Shown in pieces: positions 1-5,887 of a stretch of 10,094 nt of DNA (position 1 is its first letter; each line of letters begins with the position of its first letter). The notes under the pieces are model-generated. The model was not told the DNA's origin, made no database searches, and saw only the letters and a program-made list of their open reading frames with translations. The DNA comes from Neisseriaceae bacterium (lineage in GTDB: Bacteria > Pseudomonadota > Gammaproteobacteria > Burkholderiales > Neisseriaceae). Location of the stretch: positions 1-10,094 of the forward strand of contig JAGNPU010000039.1 in assembly GCA_017989485.1 (NCBI GenBank). Reading direction: 5' to 3'. The translations under genes were made by a program, and so were the position numbers.

Positions 1-88
1 ACTCACCCCCGTTTTTCATCAAAGCGTTTCAGGCCTGTTGGACGATGGCGTGAGGCTGTCACGATTTTTTAACATAAATCCATCACAC

Positions 89-119
89 TAGGGCTTCTCA
101 CCAACCTGCGGAAGCCCTA
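89..119 (+). promoter_or_regulatory. Hairpin just upstream of the phytase-like gene start
   Basis: A perfect 9-bp inverted repeat, TAGGGCTTC at 89-97 and GAAGCCCTA at 111-119, encloses a 13-nt loop and ends 5 nt before the ATG at 125. No T-tract follows, so it is not an ordinary terminator. The only purine-rich stretch that could act as a ribosome binding site (GGAAG, 110-114) lies in the right arm. The structure may therefore limit translation of the downstream gene, or at DNA level may be a repressor site. The repeat is seen directly; its role is inferred. Confidence 0.45.
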
Positions 120-124
120 AAATC

Positions 125-1492
125 ATGGCCATTGCCAAAAACATTGCTGCGTTTACCCTATCCCTAAGCACGCTTTTATGCACGCCGCTCAGCCACGCTG
201 AATCGACTAAAGTGTACCCCGCCACCTTGGCCGGACACGCCATTTTGCCAGCGAATAGCTATGTGGCGGCGCCTAAGGACGCGCCAGAAAATCTGCACAC
301 CAGTGGCAAATACACCGAAAATGGCCTGCGTACCGAAAAACAGGGCAGCGTAGAGGGCCTGTCTGCTGGACGGCCTACCGGTATTTCTTTGCCATTTAAG
401 GGTCAGCCCCTACAGGGCCACTCCGGCATTAAGCGCATGGCCGACGGCAGCTATTGGCTGTTGACCGACAACGGCGCCGGCGCTAAAGCCAACTCGCCCG
501 ATTTCATGCTGTATTTAAACCAGTATGACGTGGATTTCGACAAGGGTAGGTTCAAGCATTTACGCAGCGTTTTCTTACATGATCCGGATAAAAAAGTGCC
601 CTTTCACATTGTGAACGAAGCCACCAAACAGCGCTATTTGACCGGGGCTGATTTTGACCCCGAAAGCGTGCAGCTGGTGGGCGATACGTTTTGGATAGGC
701 GATGAATTTGGGCCCTATTTGATTAAGGCGGATAAAAATGGCAGGGTGCTGGCGATTTTTGACACCCAACTGAATGGCCAAACCCTGCATTCGCCCGATC
801 ATTTTCAAGTGAAAACGCCAGGGGTGCCCACGGATCAGGTTGCTTTTGAGGTCAAACGTTCGAAAGGCTTTGAGGGCATGGCCTTATCCCAAGACGGCAG
901 CAAGCTGTATGCCTTGCTTGAAGGGCCGGTCTGGGACAAGCAACAACAGGCGTATGAAACCGTGAATGGGACGCAGGCACTGCGGGTGTTAGAGTTTGAC
1001 TTGAACACTGAAGCATGGAGTGGCCGCTCATGGTTTTACCCTCTGGCGAAAAATGGCTTGTCCATCGGTGACTTTAATATGATAGACGCCGAGCGTGGCC
1101 TGATCATTGAGCGTGATGATGGTGAGGGGGTTGCGGCCTACGCCTGTGAAGCCGGCCAAAAAGGCCCAGGCTGCTTCCACGATTTACCCAAGATTAAGCG
1201 TGTGTATATGATCAAATTGAACGAACAAAACGTGGGCCAAGCGGTGACCAAGCTCGGCTATATTGATTTATTAAACATACAAGATCCTCAACAAAAAGCC
1301 CGCAAGGCTTTGAGTAATGGGGTGTTTCAATTCCCATTTTTTACCATTGAAAACGTGGACATTGTGGATGCAGAACACATTGTGGTGGGTAACGATAATA
1401 ACCTGCCGTTCTCAAGCAGTCGTGAGCCCAATCAGGCTGACGACAATGAACTGATCCTGTTAAACGTAAAGGACTTTTTACAAGCCCGATAG
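125..1492 (+). CDS. Secreted phytase-like / esterase-like domain protein
   Basis: This 455-aa exported protein matches, by recognition, the family annotated as 'esterase-like activity of phytase family protein' (phytase-like domain). A Sec signal peptide spans residues 1-25 (hydrophobic core 7-19, cleavage after SHA), so it should be periplasmic or secreted. Family-type blocks are TDNG at 114-117, NSPD at 123-126, FDPES at 177-181, GDEFGPY at 192-198, GFEGMAL at 248-254, ERDDGEG at 329-335 and GNDNN at 422-426. The acidic, Asn-rich blocks fit a beta-propeller with bound metal, but the substrate is not known for this family; phosphate-ester hydrolysis is a guess. Cys341 and Cys350 may form a disulfide. 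The ATG at 125 is chosen because it gives a clean signal peptide, although it lacks a good Shine-Dalgarno. The gene appears monocistronic, between a 5' hairpin and a strong terminator. Confidence 0.85.
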   Translation: MAIAKNIAAFTLSLSTLLCTPLSHAESTKVYPATLAGHAILPANSYVAAPKDAPENLHTSGKYTENGLRTEKQGSVEGLSAGRPTGISLPFKGQPLQGHSGIKRMADGSYWLLTDNGAGAKANSPDFMLYLNQYDVDFDKGRFKHLRSVFLHDPDKKVPFHIVNEATKQRYLTGADFDPESVQLVGDTFWIGDEFGPYLIKADKNGRVLAIFDTQLNGQTLHSPDHFQVKTPGVPTDQVAFEVKRSKGFEGMALSQDGSKLYALLEGPVWDKQQQAYETVNGTQALRVLEFDLNTEAWSGRSWFYPLAKNGLSIGDFNMIDAERGLIIERDDGEGVAAYACEAGQKGPGCFHDLPKIKRVYMIKLNEQNVGQAVTKLGYIDLLNIQDPQQKARKALSNGVFQFPFFTIENVDIVDAEHIVVGNDNNLPFSSSREPNQADDNELILLNVKDFLQAR

Positions 1493-1511
1493 TCAAGCGT
1501 GATCAGAACAC

Positions 1512-1542
1512 AAAAGATGGGGACTTAGGCCCCATCTTTTTT
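1512..1542 (+). terminator. Rho-independent terminator of the phytase-like gene
   Basis: The stem AAAAGATGGGG (1512-1522) pairs perfectly with CCCCATCTTTT (1530-1540) around a 7-nt loop, and the T-run continues to 1542. It lies 20 nt after the stop codon at 1492. It separates the phytase-like gene from the fdh leader, so fdh needs its own promoter. Confidence 0.9.
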
Positions 1543-1711
1543 CTATGGCGGCGGTCTGCATTCCTGAGCCCTCTGGCGAGATTGGCCATGCCTTGTGAAG
1601 CATGGTTTAGTGATGGCCAACACAGGCTACCCAAACAGGAACATAAACAGACCATCATTACTTTTACTGATCAAGCCATCATGATAAACGATTGGCACGG
1701 GAGGACGCTTT

Positions 1712-1757
1712 ATGCAAAATTACCAAGACGCGGGTCTGGTGACGCTTTATTTTGCAT
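1712..1757 (+). repeat. Stem-loop over the fdh leader ORF
   Basis: The outer arms ATGCAAAAT (1712-1720) and ATTTTGCAT (1749-1757) are perfectly complementary over 9 bp. Inside them a second helix pairs AGAC (1726-1729) with GTCT (1734-1737) around a GCGG tetraloop, continued by ACC (1722-1724) with GGT (1738-1740) past a bulged A1725. The leftover bases on the right side (about 1741-1748) belong to the second GACGCTTTAT copy. The same sequence is also a palindromic DNA element, so protein binding is an alternative to RNA folding. Confidence 0.5.
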
Positions 1758-1762
1758 CATGA
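1712..1762 (+). CDS. Candidate 16-aa leader peptide upstream of fdh
   Basis: An ORF of 16 codons plus TGA encodes MQNYQDAGLVTLYFAS. It is preceded by GGGAGGA (1699-1705), whose GGAGG core is the best Shine-Dalgarno in the window, with 7 nt between that core (ending 1704) and the ATG. The stop lies 55 nt before the fdh start. The start codon is the first base-paired segment of a stem-loop covering 1712-1757, so leader translation and RNA folding should influence each other. This arrangement resembles attenuator or leader-peptide control, but there is no run of one amino acid as in classic biosynthetic attenuators. I do not recognise the peptide. That the ORF and its ribosome binding site exist is seen; that it is translated and regulatory is inferred. 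It could be a chance ORF. Confidence 0.4.
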   Translation: MQNYQDAGLVTLYFAS

Positions 1763-1817
1763 CGAATATGTCTGGCCAAACACCGCCTGTCTACACCCTA
1801 CATTCAGGAGAATACGC

Positions 1818-3011
1818 ATGGCAAAAATCATTTGTGTGCTTTACGACGACCCCGTTAACGGCTACCCCAGCAGCTACGCTCGCGACGGTTTGCCCACGCT
1901 GACGCATTATCCCGATGGGCAAACCTTACCCAGTCCCAAAGCCATAGACTTTGTCCCCGGCACCTTGTTGGGCAGCGTGTCTGGTGAGCTTGGCCTGCGC
2001 CGCTATTTGGAAGACCAGGGCCATGAGCTCATTGTGACCTCAAGCAAAGACGGCGACGACAGCGTATTGGATCAGTCCTTGCCGGATGCCGAAATCGTGA
2101 TTTCACAGCCATTTTGGCCGGCCTACATGACGGCCGAGCGCATGGCCAAGGCCAAAAAATTGAAAATGATCGTGACCGCAGGCATAGGCTCTGACCACAC
2201 CGATTTACAGGCCGCCCTGGACCATAATGTGACCGTGGCCGAAGTCACCTATTGCAACAGCAACAGCGTGGCCGAACATGTGGTGATGATGATTTTGGCT
2301 CTGGTGCGTAACTATATGCCGTCGCATCAGTGGGTCCTGAAGGACGGCTGGCATATCGCCGACTGTGTGGCGCGCGCTTATGACCTAGAGGGCATGAATG
2401 TTGGCACCGTGGCCGCTGGACGCATAGGGTTAAGGGTGTTGCGCCTGCTCAAGCCGTTTGACGTGAAGCTACACTATATGGACCGACACCGTTTGCCACA
2501 CAGCGTGGAGCAAGAGCTAAACCTCACCCATCACAGCAGCCTAGACAGCTTGGCCAAGGAGTGCGACGTGGTGACGCTTAACTGTCCGCTGCATCCTGAA
2601 ACCGAGCGGATGATTAACGCCGACTCATTACACTCATTTAAACGCGGCGCCTACCTCATCAACACCGCTCGCGGTAAGCTGTGTGACACCGACGCCATTG
2701 TGGCGGCGCTGAAGTCAGGGCAGCTGGCAGGCTATGCGGGCGACGTGTGGTTTCCGCAGCCGCCGCCAGCCGATCATCCTTGGCGCACCATGCCCAATCA
2801 TGGCATGACGCCGCACGTCTCCGGCACCAGCCTGTCGGCGCAAGCGCGCTATGCGGCCGGCGTGCGTGAAATCTTAGAGTGTTATTTTGAAGATCGGCCG
2901 ATACGAGAGGAATATTTAATCGTCCAAAACGGTGCCTTGGCGGGTGTGGGTGCTCATTCTTACAGCGCGGGCAACACCACGGAAGGCTCAGAAGAGGCGG
3001 CCCGTTATTAA
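1818..3011 (+). CDS. fdh: NAD-dependent formate dehydrogenase
   Basis: This 397-aa cytosolic enzyme oxidises formate to CO2 with reduction of NAD+. It is metal-free and belongs to the D-2-hydroxyacid dehydrogenase superfamily. It follows the Pseudomonas sp. 101 enzyme almost block for block. Visible residues, with the Pseudomonas number (one lower) in brackets, are Pro98 (97), Ile123 (122), Asn147 (146), Arg285 (284), Asp309 (308), Gln314 (313), His333 (332) and Ser335 (334), so the formate-binding and catalytic set is complete. The Rossmann turn is AAGRIG at 199-204, and Asp222 (221) indicates NAD+ rather than NADP+ specificity. I chose the ATG at 1818 over an in-frame upstream start at 1752 because AGGAG lies 7 nt before it and the family begins MAK. 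The C-terminus ends at EEAARY, slightly shorter than the 400-residue relative. It is probably co-transcribed with the HPP-family gene 16 nt downstream. Confidence 0.97.
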   Translation: MAKIICVLYDDPVNGYPSSYARDGLPTLTHYPDGQTLPSPKAIDFVPGTLLGSVSGELGLRRYLEDQGHELIVTSSKDGDDSVLDQSLPDAEIVISQPFWPAYMTAERMAKAKKLKMIVTAGIGSDHTDLQAALDHNVTVAEVTYCNSNSVAEHVVMMILALVRNYMPSHQWVLKDGWHIADCVARAYDLEGMNVGTVAAGRIGLRVLRLLKPFDVKLHYMDRHRLPHSVEQELNLTHHSSLDSLAKECDVVTLNCPLHPETERMINADSLHSFKRGAYLINTARGKLCDTDAIVAALKSGQLAGYAGDVWFPQPPPADHPWRTMPNHGMTPHVSGTSLSAQARYAAGVREILECYFEDRPIREEYLIVQNGALAGVGAHSYSAGNTTEGSEEAARY

Positions 3012-3027
3012 CGCCGTAGGTCCTTTA

Positions 3028-3525
3028 ATGCAGCAAGGCCGACGTCTGTGGCGTCAATTGTGGCCATCGTCGCCTGCGCCTGCGCGACGTGAATGGGCGT
3101 TGGCGGGCCTAGGGGTTTTTATCGGGCTGGGGGTGGTGGCGCAGCTGGCCGCACTGAGCGGCCAGCCTTGGCTGTTAGGGTCATTTGGGGCCAGCTGCGT
3201 GCTGCTGTTTGGCTTTCCCAAGGGGCCGTTTTCAGCACCGCGCAACGTCATCGTGGGCCATCTGCTGTGCTCGCTGGTGGGGCTGTTGTGCCTTTGGCTG
3301 TTTGGGCCTAGTTGGTGGGCATTGGCGGTGGCAGGGGCGCTGGCCACCATGCTGATGTTGGTCACCCAGACGGTTCATCCGCCGGCGGGCAGCAATCCAG
3401 TCATCGTGTTTTTGAGCGATCCTGGTTGGCTTTTTTTGCTGCTGCCCACGCTGTTGGGGGCCGTGTTGCTGGTGATGGTGGCCAAAGCCTATGCATGGGT
3501 TCTGCGGCTTGGTTTTGACAGATGA
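3028..3525 (+). CDS. HPP family integral membrane protein
   Basis: This 165-aa inner-membrane protein carries the signature HPP at residues 117-119 in the context TVHPPAGSNP, and the family block GSFGASCVLLFGFPKGP at 51-67 followed by PRN at 71-73. Hydrophobic segments lie at about 24-42, 47-63, 74-92, 97-113 and 134-157. Plant and cyanobacterial members of this family have been reported as nitrite transporters, but most bacterial members have no assigned substrate. I chose ATG 3028 because it follows the fdh stop by 16 nt, has TAGG at 3017-3020 as a weak ribosome binding site, and removes a non-conserved N-terminal extension that would overlap fdh. Its position next to fdh suggests movement of formate or a similar small anion; this is an inference from neighbourhood. 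A convergent LysR gene begins 29 nt after its stop, with no terminator visible between. Confidence 0.88.
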   Translation: MQQGRRLWRQLWPSSPAPARREWALAGLGVFIGLGVVAQLAALSGQPWLLGSFGASCVLLFGFPKGPFSAPRNVIVGHLLCSLVGLLCLWLFGPSWWALAVAGALATMLMLVTQTVHPPAGSNPVIVFLSDPGWLFLLLPTLLGAVLLVMVAKAYAWVLRLGFDR

Positions 3526-3554
3526 CCGCAGCGATGGCGTGAGAATGACCACAC

Positions 3555-4472
3555 TTATCCGTTTTTTGGGGTTAAGGCATTGATGGTGTCTTGTAGGTTT
3601 AAGCGTTGAAATAGATGTAAGGCCGCTTGTAATAGAGGGGCGTGTGGGTGTCCCGCGCGCGTGATGACGCCGATTTGTCGGTATAAGTGTGGCCGCAAAG
3701 GCAGGGCGACTAGGTGTTCGGTGATGTCGCTTAGGCAAAAGACACTGTGCGGCAAAATACTGTATAGGCCAAGCTGTTGGACGTGGCTGCATAAAATGGT
3801 TAAGGAATCTGATTCTAATACGGGTGTGGCCTGGCTGCCGGCGCGTAAAAAGGCTTGGTCTATGCCGCGGCGGCTTTGCATATTGGGTGTCAAAAGGCAC
3901 AAAGGCAGCTGGGCGACGTCTGCCCAGTGCATGTCTTGGCGGCCATGAAAATAGTCACGATGCCTGGCAACCAGAACATAGCGTTCTTGAAATAAGGCCA
4001 AGGTCTCAAACTGAGGGTCATGCTGTTCGTCTAAATAACCGAGGCCCAGGTCTAACTCAAAAGCGTGCAGCTTACGCAAGAGGTCGGTTGCTGCCATAGT
4101 ATAGACTTGGTGCTGGACTTGAGTATGGGCCAGCAGGCAGGCCTCAATGAAAAAAGGGATTAAAGGCAGGGCCGTAGGAATACTGCCTAACCGAAGCGAG
4201 CCCGTTAAGGCCTGGGCGTTGTGATGGGCCGCCTGCTTTAATGCTTCGCAATCGGCCAAAATACGCCTGGCCCACAGTAATATTCGCTCCCCGTCGCAGG
4301 TGAAGCCTTCAAAACGTTGGCCACGTTGGACAATGAGGACGCCCAGCTCTTGTTCTAGCTTTTGAATCGCACCTGACAGCGCCGGCTGTGAGACGTGGCA
4401 TGCCGCCGCCGCACGGCCAAAATGGCGTTCCTCGGCCAAGGTGCTTAGGTAAACCAGCTGGCGTATGAACAT
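3555..4472 (-). CDS. LysR family transcriptional regulator
   Basis: This 305-aa regulator is the usual length for the family. The N-terminal winged helix-turn-helix covers about residues 1-60, with the recognition region in HFGRAAAACHVSQPALSGAI (17-36) and KLEQELG at 38-44. The wing is atypical: the common 'LTxAG' motif is replaced by FTCDGE (57-62). A linker helix to about residue 85 and a periplasmic-binding-protein-like effector domain follow. The ATG at 4472 has GAAGG 7 nt upstream on its strand (complement of 4480-4484). It converges on the fdh-HPP pair and is the only regulator near it, so control of formate oxidation is a reasonable inference, with the effector unknown. No terminator separates it from the HPP gene, so antisense read-through into that gene is possible. 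Confidence 0.92.
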   Translation of the reverse strand: MFIRQLVYLSTLAEERHFGRAAAACHVSQPALSGAIQKLEQELGVLIVQRGQRFEGFTCDGERILLWARRILADCEALKQAAHHNAQALTGSLRLGSIPTALPLIPFFIEACLLAHTQVQHQVYTMAATDLLRKLHAFELDLGLGYLDEQHDPQFETLALFQERYVLVARHRDYFHGRQDMHWADVAQLPLCLLTPNMQSRRGIDQAFLRAGSQATPVLESDSLTILCSHVQQLGLYSILPHSVFCLSDITEHLVALPLRPHLYRQIGVITRAGHPHAPLLQAALHLFQRLNLQDTINALTPKNG

Positions 4473-4881
4473 GGGCAGGCCTTCTTGTTAGGGGTATGGC
4501 AAGGGCCACCGGCAGGGCGGGCCATAGACAATCAACCGATATACTAAAAGCATAATGGATGTTGTGGGCAACGGCAACCGCCATCATGAGGGATGTCGCT
4601 TAGAGATAAATAATAGGTTGGATTAAGGCTTAAACGGGGATGGGGCTAGCGGTATTAGGCCAAAATGGCCATAGAGTGAATGGTTTACAGGCAGTTTGGT
4701 CAAGTACATTGTAAAAGAATGATAAGTTGTGTGAGATTCGCCGACATCACCTTGCTAGAGAAATTCATGTAGTGTTAATATATTGGCCAGTCATTTTTTA
4801 ACGATATTGTCATGAGGGGTGAGTCATTGTCTTTTGTATGGATGTATGGACTTTATCTCAATTGAAACATTAAGGATTATT
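4473..4881. other. 409-bp gene-free region between LysR and DUF4282 genes
   Basis: No ORF here looks coding on either strand. The left side must hold the minus-strand promoter of the LysR gene; an AT-rich patch around 4538-4555 (minus strand TAGTATATC) could supply a -10. The right side becomes AT-rich toward the DUF4282 gene. TTGGCC (4783-4788) and TATTGT (4805-4810), spaced 16 bp, are a weak sigma70-like pair for it. No strong inverted repeat or terminator was found. The length is more than two promoters need, so a small RNA cannot be excluded, but nothing in the sequence positively shows one. Confidence 0.5.
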
Positions 4882-5136
4882 ATGAATTTTAACGACTTGC
4901 TTGGTTTTGATAAATTGATTACCCCAAAAATTTTGGTGGTATTGTATTGGATTATCAGCGTGCTTTATTTGTTAGCAGGCATCTTTTTTATTGTGACCGG
5001 TGAATTTTTGGTTGGTCTTGGTATGTTGGTGGCCATAGTGTTGGTGCGTGTTTCCTTTGAACTCATCATGATTGCCTTTAAAAACAATGAATACCTGAAA
5101 AAAATTGCAGAAAAATCAGATGAATCAGCACAATAA
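4882..5136 (+). CDS. DUF4282 domain-containing small membrane protein
   Basis: This 84-aa protein of unknown function resembles DUF4282 proteins. It has an N-terminal FNDLLGFDKLITPKIL block (residues 3-18), two hydrophobic helices at about 17-36 and 41-60, and the conserved RVSFELIMIAF segment near 56-66, followed by a charged lysine/glutamate-rich cytosolic tail. The start at 4882 is chosen over an upstream GTG at 4819 because AAGGA (4872-4876) sits 5 nt before it and the family begins at this methionine. It stands alone: a long gap precedes it and a strong terminator follows. It should lie in the inner membrane; no partner or reaction can be named. Confidence 0.8.
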   Translation: MNFNDLLGFDKLITPKILVVLYWIISVLYLLAGIFFIVTGEFLVGLGMLVAIVLVRVSFELIMIAFKNNEYLKKIAEKSDESAQ

Positions 5137-5153
5137 GCTGATTTAATGGGTGT

Positions 5154-5190
5154 AAAAAAACAGGACGAGTCATCTCGTCCTGTTTTTTTT
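5154..5190 (+). terminator. Rho-independent terminator after the DUF4282 gene
   Basis: The perfect stem ACAGGACGAG (5160-5169) with CTCGTCCTGT (5174-5183) has a TCAT loop and is flanked by seven A on the left and eight T on the right. The flanking A/T runs can also pair and make it usable from both strands, though only the plus-strand gene ends here. Confidence 0.93.
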
Positions 5191-5240
5191 ATGGCGGGTT
5201 TGAGCCGATGCCGATGGCAGGGGGCTAGGAGTGGGTTGAT

Positions 5241-5269
5241 TTGCTTTATTCTGGGTTTGTCTATATGAT
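5241..5269 (+). promoter_or_regulatory. Candidate sigma70 promoter for the 187-aa secreted protein gene
   Basis: TATGAT (5264-5269) matches five of six bases of the -10 consensus. It lies 17 bp after TTGCTT (5241-5246), a weak -35. Transcription would begin about 40 nt before the ATG at 5317. The spacing and the -10 are good; the -35 is poor, so this is a tentative call. Confidence 0.35.
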
Positions 5270-5316
5270 AATGGCGTATTGTTTTAGGTTATGCTTAATA
5301 TAAAGAAAGAGTTAAG

Positions 5317-5880
5317 ATGATATTTAATGTGCTTAAAAAAATCGGGTTGTTGGGTGTGCTGGCCGCGGGCGTTTCGGGCCAGGCTAGCGCAGAGCCCATG
5401 GCGGGCGCACCGTTGGCTTGCCCTACAGAAGCAGCGTTAAACCGGGTCATCACGAGCAAGACCCTGCCGATGGAGGTGTATCAGCGACTGGCACATTGCG
5501 TCGAACAGGGCACACCCCAAAGCCATCGTGCAGGGGTGCGCCTATTGGCTTATGGTGCGGCGCAAACGTTTTATGACAGCTATCGAGTTCCTGACGTCAC
5601 CGCACATCAAGCCGGTGCGTATTTGCGGCGGGTGGTGTTGGACAACCCTTTGGCGCAGGACTTTAAAGAAGACGCTTTTGCCATCCTAAAAGACGATCAG
5701 AAAAGGGCTGAGCTGTGTCGTTTAACCATCAAAATGCCCATTCCCAATTACGATCCCGCGTATATGGTCAACCATGGCATGGCGGCCATGAGCGGGGCTG
5801 GCTCGGGCGTGAATAAGGTGGCCAAACCGAAGGACAGTTGGGCACGTGCCGTAGCGGCCTACCTAAGCTGTCCATCATGA
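5317..5880 (+). CDS. Secreted protein of unknown function with four cysteines
   Basis: This is a 187-aa protein I do not recognise. Residues 1-25 form a clear Sec signal peptide (lysines at 7-8, hydrophobic core 9-20, cleavage after ASA), so it should be periplasmic or secreted. The mature part has exactly four cysteines (35, 61, 134, 185), an even number that could give two disulfides linking the N-terminal helical part to the extreme C-terminus. The middle (about 50-135) looks helical and rich in charged residues. A Gly/Met-rich patch (about 150-166) separates it from the C-terminal segment. Small secreted Cys-containing immunity-like or periplasmic helical proteins look similar, but no signature decides. 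The ATG at 5317 has only a weak purine tract upstream (AAGAAAGAG). It is convergent with the aldo/keto reductase gene, 7 nt from its stop. Confidence 0.75.
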   Translation: MIFNVLKKIGLLGVLAAGVSGQASAEPMAGAPLACPTEAALNRVITSKTLPMEVYQRLAHCVEQGTPQSHRAGVRLLAYGAAQTFYDSYRVPDVTAHQAGAYLRRVVLDNPLAQDFKEDAFAILKDDQKRAELCRLTIKMPIPNYDPAYMVNHGMAAMSGAGSGVNKVAKPKDSWARAVAAYLSCPS

Positions 5881-5887
5881 GCATGGG

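Larger units (their letters stand above)
1543..1817 (+). promoter_or_regulatory. Upstream regulatory region and 5' leader of fdh
   Basis: This non-genic stretch between the terminator and fdh holds several elements. An 8-bp inverted repeat, TTGGCCAT (1582-1589) with ATGGCCAA (1613-1620), overlaps an alternative 6-bp repeat CCATGC/GCATGG (1586-1591, 1600-1605). A further TGGCCAA lies at 1773-1779. A 10-bp direct repeat GACGCTTTAT occurs at 1704-1713 and 1741-1750. A long stem-loop spans 1712-1757 and contains a short ORF (1712-1762). The fdh Shine-Dalgarno AGGAG is at 1806-1810. I see no convincing sigma70 promoter: TTGGCA at 1692-1697 with CAAAAT at 1715-1720 (17-bp spacer) is the best match, but it would start transcription inside or after the short ORF. 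An activator-dependent promoter further upstream is more consistent with a translated leader. Confidence 0.5.

Noticed and set aside
1..19. Possible minus-strand gene starting at 19 and leaving the window
   Set aside because: Only six codons are visible and no ribosome binding site precedes them.
56..73. Possible Pho box (CTGTCAC then TTTTAAC) before the phytase-like gene
   Set aside because: The first repeat matches CTGTCAT well, but the second agrees at only three of seven positions, so phosphate control is not supported.
1582..1902. 106-aa ORF overlapping the fdh start
   Set aside because: It begins at a TTG without a ribosome binding site, overlaps 85 bp of the clearly coding fdh gene in another frame, and its composition does not look like a protein.
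3532..3543. CGATGGCGTGAG repeated at 43-54 and 3532-3543
   Set aside because: A single 12-base match is expected by chance in a 10-kb window and no flanking similarity is present.
3232..3900. 222-aa minus-strand ORF
   Set aside because: It lies antisense to the HPP gene and in another frame across the LysR gene, is rich in Arg, His, Pro and Gln, and has no ribosome binding site. It is a shadow of the real genes.
5227..5268. Short TTG-start ORF after AGGAG
   Set aside because: It would code for about ten residues and lies upstream of the best promoter for the next gene, so it probably is not transcribed.
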